Assembly: GCA_942491885.1 (NCBI GenBank)
Contig: CALOCQ010000008.1
Coordinates: 817,168 to 881,167, forward strand
DNA: 64,000 nt
Direction of reading: 5' to 3'
From: CALBPI01 sp942491885
GTDB taxonomy: Bacteria; Pseudomonadota; Gammaproteobacteria; Steroidobacterales; Woeseiaceae
In this document: piece after piece, positions 40,161 to 51,515 of the stretch
How positions within the stretch are numbered: the first letter of the stretch is position 1
How the letters are laid out: every line of letters starts with the position of its first letter
Made by a program: the position numbers and the translations under genes
Notes under the pieces: model-generated
What the model was told of the DNA's origin: nothing
Databases searched by the model: none
The model's input: the letters and a program-made list of their open reading frames with translations, nothing else

Positions 40161-40186
40161 AACCCCGGCTTCGGCCGGGGTTTTTT
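40161..40186 (+). terminator. Rho-independent terminator of mrp
   Basis: CCCCGGC-TTCG-GCCGGGG forms a perfect 7-bp stem with a TTCG tetraloop, followed by six T, 30 bases after the mrp stop. Confidence 0.9.
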
Positions 40187-40316
40187 GTTGTGGTAAGCGA
40201 GTGAGAGTTCACCCCGCCCACAGCGAGTAACCACACAATCGTCATGTTGCGGTGCAGCACGTTGATCCATAATATGCAGAATCACTAATATTTCAAAAAG
40301 ATCGAGGAATCGAAAC

Positions 40317-40916
40317 GTGCCGGGCCAAGCAGTACGAGAGTCCATCCAGGGGCGGCCGTTCAACGACGTGTTGAATGAGCTCCATGCACACACCTTTTCC
40401 GGTTCACCGGGGGAGTCAGACCCCTTCACTCTCAGCGAGCTGGAGCGGGAGTACATCGCCTTCGCGCTGGCGCTGTACTATCAGTGCGAGCATTGCCAGG
40501 TCTACCACGAGCGCGCGGTCGAGCGCATGCGGACCAAGGCCGGCGTGGCACCCTGGGGTTGGCGGGGGGAGTTCGTTCGGGTCATTCTGTTCCTGCGCAC
40601 CAGCAAGCACAACGTGTCAGCAATGGAATGGGAGGGGTGGATGGAGTCGTGGCGCGGCTTTGCCGGGCGCGTTCATCACCGACAACCAGGCTTGGCATGC
40701 TGCGCCGCCTACGCGGTGGGTATCGCGCGTGCCGACGAGCACCTGATGGACATGGCCTTCGAATCCCTGCGAAGCCTGTATCCGGACGAGACGACCCTAT
40801 TGGGCGTGATCCGCGACATCGACCGGGTGGTGGTGTTCATGAAGGCGGCCACGTCCAAGAACCGGACCGATCCCATCGTCCGCCGACAACTGGCCACCCA
40901 GGGCATCAGCGTCTGA
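40317..40916 (+). CDS. AhpD-like / carboxymuconolactone decarboxylase-fold protein
   Basis: A 199-residue protein from a GTG start (PGQAVRESIQGRPFNDV). The motif YYQCEHCQVYHERAVERM has the C-x2-C-x3-H arrangement of AhpD-type peroxidase/CMD domains. LTLSELE-like FTLSELEREYIAFALAL precedes it, which also fits this fold. A redox role (alkyl hydroperoxide reduction or similar) is inferred only from the motif. The C-terminal half (MAFESLRSLYPDETTLLGVI) is mostly helical with no other motif I recognise. It stands alone between mrp and recD2. Confidence 0.5.
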   Translation: MPGQAVRESIQGRPFNDVLNELHAHTFSGSPGESDPFTLSELEREYIAFALALYYQCEHCQVYHERAVERMRTKAGVAPWGWRGEFVRVILFLRTSKHNVSAMEWEGWMESWRGFAGRVHHRQPGLACCAAYAVGIARADEHLMDMAFESLRSLYPDETTLLGVIRDIDRVVVFMKAATSKNRTDPIVRRQLATQGISV

Positions 40917-41018
40917 CCGCTGAGGCGATTGCCTGAGAAGGGCCTACCACCGCTGGCGTTTCGAGCACAATTGGTCCGCTGTGCGGACCCTCTCCCCATG
41001 GATGCGATCTGCCGAATC

Positions 41019-43253
<2,235 letters not shown>

Positions 43254-44253
43254 GGCTACCGCGTTAGACGTGCATTGGGGAATCCGATTAGGTCGTCTCC
43301 CAGCGCTGGTGATGTGCGGTTCACTCAGTGGCTGGCATCTAGAATAGGAAGAGCAGTTGAACGGCCGTAGCGCCGTTCACCCTAAGGGCCGACTGCGGCC
43401 GGTCGTCAAACTCGACGCGAGGGGTGGGTGTCGACCGGGAACTGCCATCAGCTCTGTGAATAATGACGGCGGTAGGTAGTCCACCCCACGGCGGACATTG
43501 CGAAAGCCAATTCCGGCAACGTGGAAGTTGGAATTGGCTCCACCCGCAGACCGCCCGCCTGGGACGATGTGCCTGAGCCGATGCCGGACTGATACCTCGT
43601 TGGCCAGCTTGAGCCCGACTTCGAGTTTGACCAGCGCGGTGACTGGCGGCCGCCGTCTCTCGCAGGCGGGAGCAGCGGACCTTGTGCTCCGCCTGTCCGC
43701 TGGGCCCCGGATTCTGGCCCCGGCACTTTGGGGACGCGCGCGCTTGCATCGCTGACGACCTCCATCGGCCCCACCGCTGCGTGTTGACGGCGCATTCCGT
43801 CCCCGATAACCTCCGGCCTCGGGCCAATCTGGACGCTCAGGGTGGCTTGGATTTCCTACATGGAGGAGCGCGATGATCCACTCCAGGGCGATAATGTCGA
43901 CGATCCAAATGTCGCTCTCGGGCATGCTTGGGCTCTCGTTTGGCCTGCCCGCCCGTCGCGAGGTGCGTTGGCCCTCGGCAACAGGGCGGCCGTTCCCGGC
44001 ACAACAGCGCGCCGCTCAGCCGTGCTGCTGATCTCTGCCCTATGGCTTCGCCGACCGATCGCTTGGGCTTGCCAGTCGTCGGGCCCCGACGGGATGCGCG
44101 CGGCACCTGTTCAGGGCGTCGGCGCTAAACACGACAGTAGGCACCGACTTGGAAAACAGGCGGCGCGGACGACGTTTCTCGGCGCGGGCTGTCTTCCGCC
44201 GATATCATAAACAGGGCGCGGCCGCTTCTCGCCGCCCGACGGGAGCAGACAGG
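43254..44253. other. 1-kb stretch with no recognisable gene
   Basis: I see several overlapping open frames on both strands but none with recognisable motifs, a consistent codon pattern or a convincing ribosome site. It may hold decayed genes. A purine-rich run (GGGAGCAGACAGG) just before 44254 serves as the Shine-Dalgarno site of the next gene. Confidence 0.4.
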
Positions 44254-45168
44254 ATGAACACCGACACGACGAACCAACCACCGCGATCGCTTGTCCGGCG
44301 GGCCGCCGCGGCAGCGCTGCTGGCCCTCGTATGCTGGCTGCCGCATACGCCGATGCGAGCCGCGGATGTGGGGCTGACCATCGCCACGGGATCGCCCGGG
44401 CGAGCCTACTATGGGATGGGCGAGCGGCTGCGGGAGGTGGGGCGCGAGCGCGGGCTGGCCGTTGAGGTGGTGGCAACCGACGGCTCGCTGGAGAACCTGA
44501 CCCGGCTTGCCGATGCGGGGGACCCGGTGAACGTGGCGTTGACGCAGTCCGATGTGTTGCATCAGTTCATGGCCGATCACCCCGGTTTTGGTGTCGCGGT
44601 AAAGGTGTTGGAGTCCATCGGGCTCGAGTGCGTCTTTGCCATTGCGCGGGCGGACGGTGCCATCGACAGCTTTCGCGCCTGGCAGGAAGCCGAGTCGCCG
44701 AAGGTGGCGTTGCCGGCGCCGGACAGCGGCGTGGCCGTCACGCACGCAATCATGGCTGGTTTGATTCCGGAACTGGCGGGCGATCAGCCGGTGTACCTGG
44801 ACGCGGACGCGGCCATCGATGCGTTGAGTGCGGAGGCGGGTGGCGCGGTCGACGTCGTGTTCAGCGTGCATCGGGCCAAGTTCCGTGGCCCGGAGCTTCA
44901 GGCGGCGCTGGAGCAGCCCGATCGCTTTCGGATCATCCCCATCGCGGACAAGCGCCTGGAGCTGGAGTTCGCCGACGGTACGCCGGTGTATCAACAGATG
45001 GATCTGCCTCTAGTGCGCGGCAGTGCCGCGGGCAACGTCAGCGTCGAGACCCTGTGCACCAAGGGGCTGCTGGTGGCGGCGCCCGCGAAGCTCGGCGACG
45101 CGGCGCAAGCGGCGCTCCAGCAGATCATCGATTACGACTGGATGCGCGTGTATCCGCAACCGCGCTGA
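44254..45168 (+). CDS. TAXI-family TRAP transporter solute-binding protein
   Basis: A 304-residue protein. After a Tat- or Sec-like signal (SLVRRAAAAALLALVCWLPH, ending MRAADVG) comes LTIATGSPGRAYYGMGERLR, the start of the TAXI domain. VTDGSLENL-like VATDGSLENLTRLADAGDPV and VALTQSDVLHQFMADHPGFG follow. Such proteins bind organic acids or amino acids in the periplasm for a TRAP-type permease. No permease gene is seen nearby. Substrate unknown. Start chosen at the ATG at 44254. Confidence 0.75.
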   Translation: MNTDTTNQPPRSLVRRAAAAALLALVCWLPHTPMRAADVGLTIATGSPGRAYYGMGERLREVGRERGLAVEVVATDGSLENLTRLADAGDPVNVALTQSDVLHQFMADHPGFGVAVKVLESIGLECVFAIARADGAIDSFRAWQEAESPKVALPAPDSGVAVTHAIMAGLIPELAGDQPVYLDADAAIDALSAEAGGAVDVVFSVHRAKFRGPELQAALEQPDRFRIIPIADKRLELEFADGTPVYQQMDLPLVRGSAAGNVSVETLCTKGLLVAAPAKLGDAAQAALQQIIDYDWMRVYPQPR

Positions 45169-45439
45169 CCCGGTGGCCGATTGCGCGCGCGCCATCGACC
45201 GTGCTCATGGCGTGCCGATTCCCTGCGGGACCACGGGCTTCTGACAGGGTGGGGAAGCATTCGGTTGGTGTGCCACGTCCCGGCCGCGTTGCGTGCCGGA
45301 GGACCGTTGTTGCGCGGATCTCCGGACCGGCGTCTTTGCGGCTCCTTTCCTGACGCAAGGCATCTGTCTGCGTGACCAGGCGCCTCGGTCGGATGCCGAA
45401 ACTCGAATCAGGCGTTAGCCTAGGCTGCTGATCGGCTCG

Positions 45440-45864
45440 CGCTTGATGACGACGTCACCACCCGGCTGATCCGCCGACTGATTCGGGCGGCTGGGCCTTC
45501 GAGCCGGCCGAGGATGCCGGTGATGTCCCGGAAACCGTGCGCTTTCGCCCCGCCGCTGAACTGACACCAGAGGCCGTCGCCGCCACCGCTAACGCTGCCA
45601 TTGCGCGTTGGCTCCGAACTCGCCCGTGCGTGAGGCTGCCACCGCCCATCGGCGTGTCGTGGCTGACGAGCCGAGCGCACCCGCCGAAGTCCCCTCACGA
45701 CCTGCTGCGCCGACCTTGAACGCCCAATCCCCGGCTCTCTCCCACTGGGCTATGCTGCTAGCGCGGCTGTTCGAATACTTGGCTAGTTCAGCTGTCCCAA
45801 CTGCGGCGCGGAGATGGACATGATCGTGTTTATCAGCGATGTCGCTCGGATGAGCGCCTACTAG
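45440..45864 (+). pseudogene. Degraded IS91-type transposase, C-terminal part
   Basis: Fragments in different frames resemble the C-terminal half of IS91-family (Y2) transposases: PETVRFRPAAELTPEAVAA, LAPNSPVREAATAH (compare the family's GVLAPNSRLR), LSHWAMLLARLFEYL (compare WAQLLARIYEVFPL), and the zinc-finger tail CPNCGAEMDMIVFISD at 45793-45864. The order is right and frames shift between pieces. A Pro/Ala-rich spacer before LSHWAM is also typical of the family. No start, terminal ends or target repeats could be found. The fragment abuts a truncated transporter gene. Confidence 0.55.
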
Positions 45865-46109
45865 ACCACATCGGTTTGCTGGGACGGCAGGAGATCGAAC
45901 GTCGTGTAATCCGCGTTCGGCAGCGTGGCAACGGCGGCGACAAGCGTCGAGACGGCCAGCAGCGCCATGACCACCGTCATCGACGCGTCGAGCAGTCGAT
46001 AGCGACCGAGCCAGAGCATCAGCACCGCCGCCAGGCAGATTGCTCCTCCCGTGAGCGCGAGCGGCAGGTGGATTCCGAAGGCGATGTTCACGAGGTAGGC
46101 AGTGAACAT
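45861..46109 (-). pseudogene. Membrane transporter fragment, possibly Nramp-like
   Basis: An 82-residue open frame from MFTAYLVNIAFGIHLPLALT has two to three hydrophobic segments (AICLAAVLMLWLGRYRLLD, ASMTVVMALLAVSTLVAAVA) and a stop just as a fourth would begin. LWLGRYRLLD and ATLPNADYTTF resemble Nramp-type metal transporters, but the match is by memory and the rest of a 400-residue protein is absent. The stop coincides with the transposase remnant on the other strand, suggesting truncation by an insertion. An independent small membrane protein is the alternative. Confidence 0.4.
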
Positions 46110-46131
46110 GACCGTGCCTTCAGCGGGCCTA

Positions 46132-46998
46132 TCAGTGCGCCGATGCATCGGGAACAGTGCCTCCCTGCTCCGCACGCTTCAAATCGCTGCCGTTATTGCT
46201 GCCGAGATCGGCATTCAGGTACGCCGGGACCATGGGCAACTGCACGTCCCAGCCATTGGTATCATCGATGCCGACCTTCGCCTGCTTCAGCGATAGGTCC
46301 AGCACATGCCCGCCGTCGCCGCGGTCCGCGGACAGAAAGTGCAGATGCAGGCCAGCCACGTTGACGCCATTCATGAAGGCGGGGCACCAGAACCCCATCA
46401 GTGTGCCTTCGACCTCTTTGCGTTCGAAAACGGCTTGCTGTCGCGTCACTTCCACCAGTGGCGGGTAGGGTCTCTGCTGGCGCGCGACACTGCGATACCT
46501 GATGTTCGCAAAGCGACCATCCACCCGCACGGCATAGGCAATGTTCCTGCTCGGCAGTTGACCTTCGAGCCATTGCGAGAACGCCGAGAAGTCCTCCAAC
46601 CCTGGCGCATCGAGCATGCGATCGGGCACAAAATGCGTGACCGCCATGAACGGAGTGCCGGCAGACGGCGGCATGACGTTGATTGAACCATCGACAGTCG
46701 CCTGATAGACGATGCCATCGAGCACCATCATCTCTCCATCCGCGGCATCAAAGGTTCCAAGTCCGAAGCCGCCGCGGTCCAGCACGTCTTCCACGGTCGC
46801 CACGCTGTCGAGGATGCCGTTCAGCAGGGCGTCTAGCGTCGATACCTGATACAAGACGTCTCGGTTGTGCTGAGTCTGCGCGGAGGCCTCTGCGCAGAGC
46901 GCAACGAGCATCAACATGCCAGTCACCAGCGCGCGCAGAGACTTGCACCGGGTCGAATGACCGAAACCACCTCGCACCCAACCGGCGGGATGCATCAT
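46132..46998 (-). CDS. budA: Exported alpha-acetolactate decarboxylase
   Basis: A 288-residue protein with an N-terminal signal (ALVTGMLMLVALCAEASA). The domain matches acetolactate decarboxylase, which makes acetoin from acetolactate: YQVSTLDALLNGILDSVATV, FGLGTFDAADGEMMVLDGIV, PYPPLVEVTRQQAVFE and the zinc-ligand region GLHLHFLSADRGDGGHVLD. A signal peptide on this enzyme points to a periplasmic location, as in some other bacteria. Its start overlaps the stop of the SGNH hydrolase gene (ATGA). No acetolactate synthase is visible here. Confidence 0.85.
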   Translation of the reverse strand: MMHPAGWVRGGFGHSTRCKSLRALVTGMLMLVALCAEASAQTQHNRDVLYQVSTLDALLNGILDSVATVEDVLDRGGFGLGTFDAADGEMMVLDGIVYQATVDGSINVMPPSAGTPFMAVTHFVPDRMLDAPGLEDFSAFSQWLEGQLPSRNIAYAVRVDGRFANIRYRSVARQQRPYPPLVEVTRQQAVFERKEVEGTLMGFWCPAFMNGVNVAGLHLHFLSADRGDGGHVLDLSLKQAKVGIDDTNGWDVQLPMVPAYLNADLGSNNGSDLKRAEQGGTVPDASAH

Positions 46999-47636
46999 GC
47001 AAAGATCTCCTGCACGGTGTCAGCGATCGCCAGCCCCAGCGCATGCTGCTGTTCCGCATCGAGATGCACACCATCGACAGGGCTGCAGCAAACATAAGTG
47101 CCAGCGTTGAGCAGATGGCAGCCGAGCAGCGCCGCGATCTGGGTGTAAAAGACATGCAGGCGCTGAGATTTCTCGACACCGCCGGCAAACATATCCGAGA
47201 ACAGCTTCAGCGGCCCGATCGGGCAGGGGCACACCAGCAGCACCTGCGGCCTGATGCCGTTCTGCCCGCGCAGGTCGGCGGAGACCAGTTTGACGAGCTG
47301 CCCGGCACCGGCCGCGATGTCATGCGCCCCAAGCCCGAATCTGGATTTCAAGTCATTGGTGCCGAGCATGATGATCACCAGATCCAGCGGCGCATGACTC
47401 TCCAGACAGGCTAACAGGTAGGTGCGGCCATTCTTGTGCGCACCGTCGATGGGATCATCGAACACCGTCGTGCATCCGTTCAGGCCTTCCGCGATTACGC
47501 AGAAATCCGGGCCGAGCTTGTCGCGCAGCACGGACGGCCATCGGTCGTTCGGAAGGTGTCGGGTGGCACTGGTGACGGTCGCCATGGGGGTCATTCCCCA
47601 GGTGTTCGAATCGCCGTAGCAGAGGATACTTTTCAC
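46995..47636 (-). CDS. SGNH/GDSL-family hydrolase
   Basis: A 213-residue esterase-like hydrolase. The GTG at 47636 gives a start at (V)KSILCYGDSNTWGM, where GDSN holds the nucleophile Ser. Block III is VIIMLGTNDLKSRFG and block V is SPVDGVHLDAEQQHALG with the Asp-x-x-His pair. It is probably cytoplasmic, since no signal precedes GDSN from this start. Substrate unknown (acyl or carbohydrate esters are typical). It overlaps the downstream acetolactate decarboxylase gene by 4 bases. Confidence 0.88.
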   Translation of the reverse strand: MKSILCYGDSNTWGMTPMATVTSATRHLPNDRWPSVLRDKLGPDFCVIAEGLNGCTTVFDDPIDGAHKNGRTYLLACLESHAPLDLVIIMLGTNDLKSRFGLGAHDIAAGAGQLVKLVSADLRGQNGIRPQVLLVCPCPIGPLKLFSDMFAGGVEKSQRLHVFYTQIAALLGCHLLNAGTYVCCSPVDGVHLDAEQQHALGLAIADTVQEIFA

Positions 47637-47740
47637 GGTGGCTGGTCTTGCCGTTATTGAATCAACGTAGCGAAGCGCGCATCCGATGCTATGATTCGGG
47701 GCCATTGAAATCTACACCCAATTGGGGATTTGGGGGCAAC

Positions 47741-48673
47741 ATGCGCTGGAAAACGGGACGACGCAGTTCTAACGTCGAAGACCGCCGCGGCGGGGGCAGT
47801 GGCGGGCAGATGCCGACAGGCGGCATCGGCGGTCGTCGCATGCCGATGCGCCGGCGCACGGTGGCGAGCGGTGGGCTCGGTCTCGTCGTGGTGGTCGTGC
47901 TGGGCCTGATTTTTGGCGTCGACCCGAGCGTGTTGATTGGGCTGACTGGCCAACTGGCGCCGCAATCGGATCAGGGCATGCCGCCGCCGCAGCTCCCGGG
48001 CCAATCACCGGGTCTAGCTAGTGGACGCCAAGACGAACTGGCCCAGTTCGTCTCCGTGGTGCTGGCGGACACCGAGGACACCTGGAATACGATCTTCCGC
48101 CAGGGCGGCGCTGACTATCGCGAGCCGAAACTGGTGTTGTTCACCGACTACGTCCGCTCCGCCTGCGGGCTCACGGACTCCGCGGTCGGACCCTTCTATT
48201 GCCCTGCCGATCAGAAGGTCTACATCGACCTGTCCTTCTACGACGAGCTGCAGAACAAATACCGCGCCCCGGGGGACTTTGCCCAGGCCTATGTCATCGC
48301 CCACGAGGTCGGCCATCACGTGCAGAACCTGCTCGGCATCTCGAGCCAGGTGACCCAGGCCCAACGCGCCGCCGGCAAGCGCGAGTCCAATCGCCTGTCG
48401 GTGATGCTGGAGTTACAGGCGGACTGCCTGGCGGGCGTTTGGGCGCACCACGCCCACGATGAGCGCAACATCCTGGAGCAGGGCGATATCGAGGAGGCCA
48501 TGAACGCCGCCGCTCAGATCGGCGACGACCGCATGCAGCGGCGCTCCAGCGGCTTCGTGATGCCGGACAGCTTCACCCACGGCAGCTCCGAGCAGCGCGC
48601 GCGCTGGTTCCGCACCGGGCTCGCCAGCGGCGATGTGCAGAGCTGCAATACCTTCGACGCGGCGAGCCTCTGA
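47741..48673 (+). CDS. ypfJ: Neutral zinc metallopeptidase, YpfJ family
   Basis: A 310-residue protein from the ATG at 47741 (MRWKTGRRSSNVEDRRG), the family's usual basic N-terminus. One membrane anchor (GLGLVVVVVLGLIFGV) is followed by a periplasmic protease domain: the zinc site AYVIAHEVGHHVQNLLG (HExxH), then LELQADCLAGVWAHHAHD, which carries the third ligand, and GSSEQRARWFRTGLASGD. Substrate unknown. It is divergent from the SGNH hydrolase. Confidence 0.9.
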   Translation: MRWKTGRRSSNVEDRRGGGSGGQMPTGGIGGRRMPMRRRTVASGGLGLVVVVVLGLIFGVDPSVLIGLTGQLAPQSDQGMPPPQLPGQSPGLASGRQDELAQFVSVVLADTEDTWNTIFRQGGADYREPKLVLFTDYVRSACGLTDSAVGPFYCPADQKVYIDLSFYDELQNKYRAPGDFAQAYVIAHEVGHHVQNLLGISSQVTQAQRAAGKRESNRLSVMLELQADCLAGVWAHHAHDERNILEQGDIEEAMNAAAQIGDDRMQRRSSGFVMPDSFTHGSSEQRARWFRTGLASGDVQSCNTFDAASL

Positions 48674-48725
48674 GCCTTTGAATACGCCTTCGAGGCAGCC
48701 GTTTGTCACAGCCCGCCGGGCGTGG

Positions 48726-49748
48726 TCAATCGACCACGGGTTCCCAGTCTTCGCCTAGGTTGTAGGCATCGATCGCGGCGGCCTTTTCCGCGGTCTCCTC
48801 GCCCAGATCGGCCTGGTAGACGATGCCGCGCTGGTTCACCTGGAAGCTCATGATGCCGGAGTTGTCATAGCTGGCGGGCCAGGCGAGCAGCGCGAAGCCG
48901 CCCGTCAGGCGACCGTCTTCGACATAGTCGCTTGCGCCGCCGGGGGCATTCGGACCCTGCGCCTTGAGGATCTTGAAAAAGTATCCGTGATAGGGTCGTG
49001 GGCCTTCGCCCTCGGCGCGCATCCCGTAGCCCTCGTTGACCGCGTCCGCCACCAGCGGCCCCATCGGGCTCTCCGGCTCGCCGTCGGTGCTCGGCCAATA
49101 CAGACCGTCGCGTTTGCCTTCGCTGCTCCAGAAGCGGTCGGCGTAGGCGGGCGTGCCGTCGCCGTCCGGATCCGCCGCCAGATACTCCATCTGCGCATCG
49201 ACGAAGGCGCGGGCGGTGGCGATGGCCGTGAGTTCGTTCAACCCAATGCGTCGATCCAGCAGTTCCTCGATCCCGGCCTCGGTGTCGAAATACCAGCCGT
49301 CGGCATCGCGCGCCAGCGGGATCGGGAAGGGCCAGTCGTTGGGGCCGATGACGAGGATCGCGCTGTCGTCGGTCTCGTCTTCGATCGAGGCCGACTCGCG
49401 CGCCAACTCGACGAAGTCTTGACGGTCCTGCGCGTCGGCGACCGGGTCGCCGGAGACCAAGGCATCGAGGTCCGCACCGAGCACGTCGAACAGGGCATCG
49501 CCGCCGTCGGCCGCGGCGGCATCGATCAGCTCCATCGCGGCGGCGTCGGGTGTCTCGAAGTGCATCGGCGCGGCCGTGGACTCGTCGGTTTCGGCGGGCT
49601 CGGTTGCCAACCCCGGCGCCTCCGCCACAGCGGCGTCCTCGGTCGAGGCAGATTCAATCGGGGCGGATTTAACCGGATCGGTCGCGGCCCATGCGCCCGG
49701 CAGGACGCCGGCGCTCAATGTGGCCAATAGAAACATGAGTTTGTGCAT
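48726..49748 (-). CDS. DUF2950 family secreted protein
   Basis: A 340-residue protein. A signal peptide (KLMFLLATLSAGVLPGAWA) precedes about 40 acidic, low-complexity residues. The DUF2950 domain follows: FETPDAAAMELIDAAAADGG, PFPIPLARDADGWYFDTEAG, DGLYWPSTDGEPESPMGPL and PYHGYFFKILKAQGPNAPG. Function is unknown. It lies next to a DUF3300 gene on the same strand; these two families are often neighbours in Proteobacteria and may act together in the envelope. Confidence 0.85.
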   Translation of the reverse strand: MHKLMFLLATLSAGVLPGAWAATDPVKSAPIESASTEDAAVAEAPGLATEPAETDESTAAPMHFETPDAAAMELIDAAAADGGDALFDVLGADLDALVSGDPVADAQDRQDFVELARESASIEDETDDSAILVIGPNDWPFPIPLARDADGWYFDTEAGIEELLDRRIGLNELTAIATARAFVDAQMEYLAADPDGDGTPAYADRFWSSEGKRDGLYWPSTDGEPESPMGPLVADAVNEGYGMRAEGEGPRPYHGYFFKILKAQGPNAPGGASDYVEDGRLTGGFALLAWPASYDNSGIMSFQVNQRGIVYQADLGEETAEKAAAIDAYNLGEDWEPVVD

Positions 49749-49783
49749 GGGTCGCGTTTCTCGCTTGCGGCGGCAATCAGTGG

Positions 49784-49827
49784 GAATTCGGGCGCTCCTC
49801 GAATTCGGGCGCTCGTCAAATTCGGGC
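49784..49827. repeat. 17-bp tandem repeat, 2.6 copies
   Basis: GAATTCGGGCGCTCSTC is repeated at 49784-49800 and 49801-49817, with a partial third copy (10 bases) to 49827. It lies between the DUF3300 and DUF2950 genes. Confidence 0.8.
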
Positions 49828-49856
49828 TTAGGGGCGTTGGCGTCCAGTGAGCCGGA

Positions 49857-51515
49857 TCACCCGCGCCGACGGACCTTGCCTTTGCCCGATCTGGCACCCG
49901 ATTTGGCACGGCTGGCGCCACCGCGCGCGCTTGCCTTGCGCGCAACATTGGGCTTGGACTTGGCCTTGAAGGCGCTGCTCTTGGCTGGTTTCCTGGCCTT
50001 TGCCTTCGCGGCGATCTTGGGCTTGGATGCCGAGCTTGTCGGTCGCTTTATCTGCTTGACTGCAGGGCGCTTGGCCGCCGTATTGACCGGCCGCTTCTTG
50101 GCCGCGGCGGCGACCTTGGGCTTGGCCCTAACCTTGGCCTTCGCCGCTGGGGCCTTCGCCTGAACCTTCGCTTTTGCCGCTGGGGCCTTCGCCTTGACCG
50201 CGGGCGCTCTGTTCTGAATTTTAGCCTTTGCCGCCGGTGCCTTAGCCTGAAGCTGCGCCCTGGCGTCAGCGGCGGCCGGTCGCTTGTCTCTTAGGTCGCC
50301 CAGCGTGCCATCCCCGCGTCGTTCGTTGAGCTGCGCCAAGCCGCCGCTGGCAGCCCCCTCGCGCTTGACCTGGCTCAGGTCCGGCGCCTTGAGCTTGCGA
50401 TCGCCGTCGCGCAGTCGCCCGCGGGCCGTGTCGCGATCAATCGTGGTCTCCTTGCGCCGGGCCGTGAAGCGCTGCTCGGTGGACGCATCCCGATAGCGCA
50501 CGCCGCCGCGGCGCTCAGGGTTGTGCTGCCAGGCCTTGACGTTGGTGCGGTTGATCTCGTTGCCCACCAGGCCCTTGTTGATGTTCACGGCGCCGCTTTC
50601 GAGGTTGACGTTGCGATCGACGCTGATGTTGTTGGGTTGGCGCCAGCCGTTGTTGTTCCAGTAGTTCGGCTGTGCCCAGTAGCTCGGCGCGCCGTAGTAA
50701 CCGCGACCGCCGTAGTAGATGCGATCATCGTCGTCGTCCCACAGGATGGCCGCGGTGAGCAGACCACCGGCGACCGCGCCGATGCCGAAATTGATCAGGC
50801 CGCTGCCGGAGTCGCTGGTGGTTGTGGTCTGGCTGGTTGCCGGCGTCACCGTGCCCGCGGACAGGCCGGCCGCGTAGCCCTCCTCGTAGCGGCTGACCGC
50901 GTCGGCATAGGTGTCGGGGTAATACTGTGTTGCCGGGGGACTGCTGGCGCCGAACGTCGTCACCGGATCGTAGGTCGGCACATAGACCACCTCCGGCTGC
51001 GCCGGCTGGATGACGATGGTGTCGCCGGCCTTTTCCACCCGCTGCTGCTCGTTGCTGGTCAGCGCACCGGCCGCGTCCGCCTGATCGCGCAGCCGCTGGA
51101 TGGCATCGGTGACATCGCCCTGCTGTGCCAGCACGGCATCGCCCAGGTCCTGGGTCCAGTCGAGATTGTCGTTCATGAAGCCGAGCACGCTGGGAAAGAA
51201 GACCAGCGACTTGATGCTCTCGTCCCATTCCTCGGCATCGACCGCCGTTTGCAGCGCTTCGCCCTCAACCTCTGTGTTGTCCATGACCCAGCGATTGGCC
51301 TGCACAACGTCCAACGGATAGGTGCTGGCCATCAGCAACTGGGCGATCAGCGCGTCCGGGTAGAGCGCGATGGGCGCTACCAACTGCTCGATCTGCTCGG
51401 GCGGAAACGGATCGGCAGCCGCCGCCGCAACATCCTCGGCAAGGCAGCTGGATGCCGACGACACTATCAGGATCGCGACAAGCGACCCCGTCAGCAATCG
51501 TTTGAGTGCATGCAT
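49857..51515 (-). CDS. DUF3300 protein with histone H1-like Lys/Ala tail
   Basis: About 552 residues from MHALKRLLTGSLVAILIV at 51515. A signal peptide ends at LAEDV. The DUF3300 domain is EQIEQLVAPIALYPDALIAQ, TYPLDVVQANRWVMDN and QPAQPEVVYVPTYDPVTTFG. Next comes a membrane or Gly-rich stretch (LINFGIGAVAGGLLTAAIL) and a Tyr/Trp/Asn-rich region. The last 140 residues are rich in Lys, Ala and Pro with repeats such as KAPAAKAK, like eukaryotic histone H1 tails. The tail is strongly basic. Function is unknown, and it is the partner of the DUF2950 gene downstream. Confidence 0.85.
   Translation of the reverse strand: MHALKRLLTGSLVAILIVSSASSCLAEDVAAAAADPFPPEQIEQLVAPIALYPDALIAQLLMASTYPLDVVQANRWVMDNTEVEGEALQTAVDAEEWDESIKSLVFFPSVLGFMNDNLDWTQDLGDAVLAQQGDVTDAIQRLRDQADAAGALTSNEQQRVEKAGDTIVIQPAQPEVVYVPTYDPVTTFGASSPPATQYYPDTYADAVSRYEEGYAAGLSAGTVTPATSQTTTTSDSGSGLINFGIGAVAGGLLTAAILWDDDDDRIYYGGRGYYGAPSYWAQPNYWNNNGWRQPNNISVDRNVNLESGAVNINKGLVGNEINRTNVKAWQHNPERRGGVRYRDASTEQRFTARRKETTIDRDTARGRLRDGDRKLKAPDLSQVKREGAASGGLAQLNERRGDGTLGDLRDKRPAAADARAQLQAKAPAAKAKIQNRAPAVKAKAPAAKAKVQAKAPAAKAKVRAKPKVAAAAKKRPVNTAAKRPAVKQIKRPTSSASKPKIAAKAKARKPAKSSAFKAKSKPNVARKASARGGASRAKSGARSGKGKVRRRG

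Noticed and set aside
43377..44210. Long open frames on both strands read as genes
   Set aside because: Arg/Pro/Ser-rich translations with no motif and mutual overlap, as expected in GC-rich non-coding DNA.
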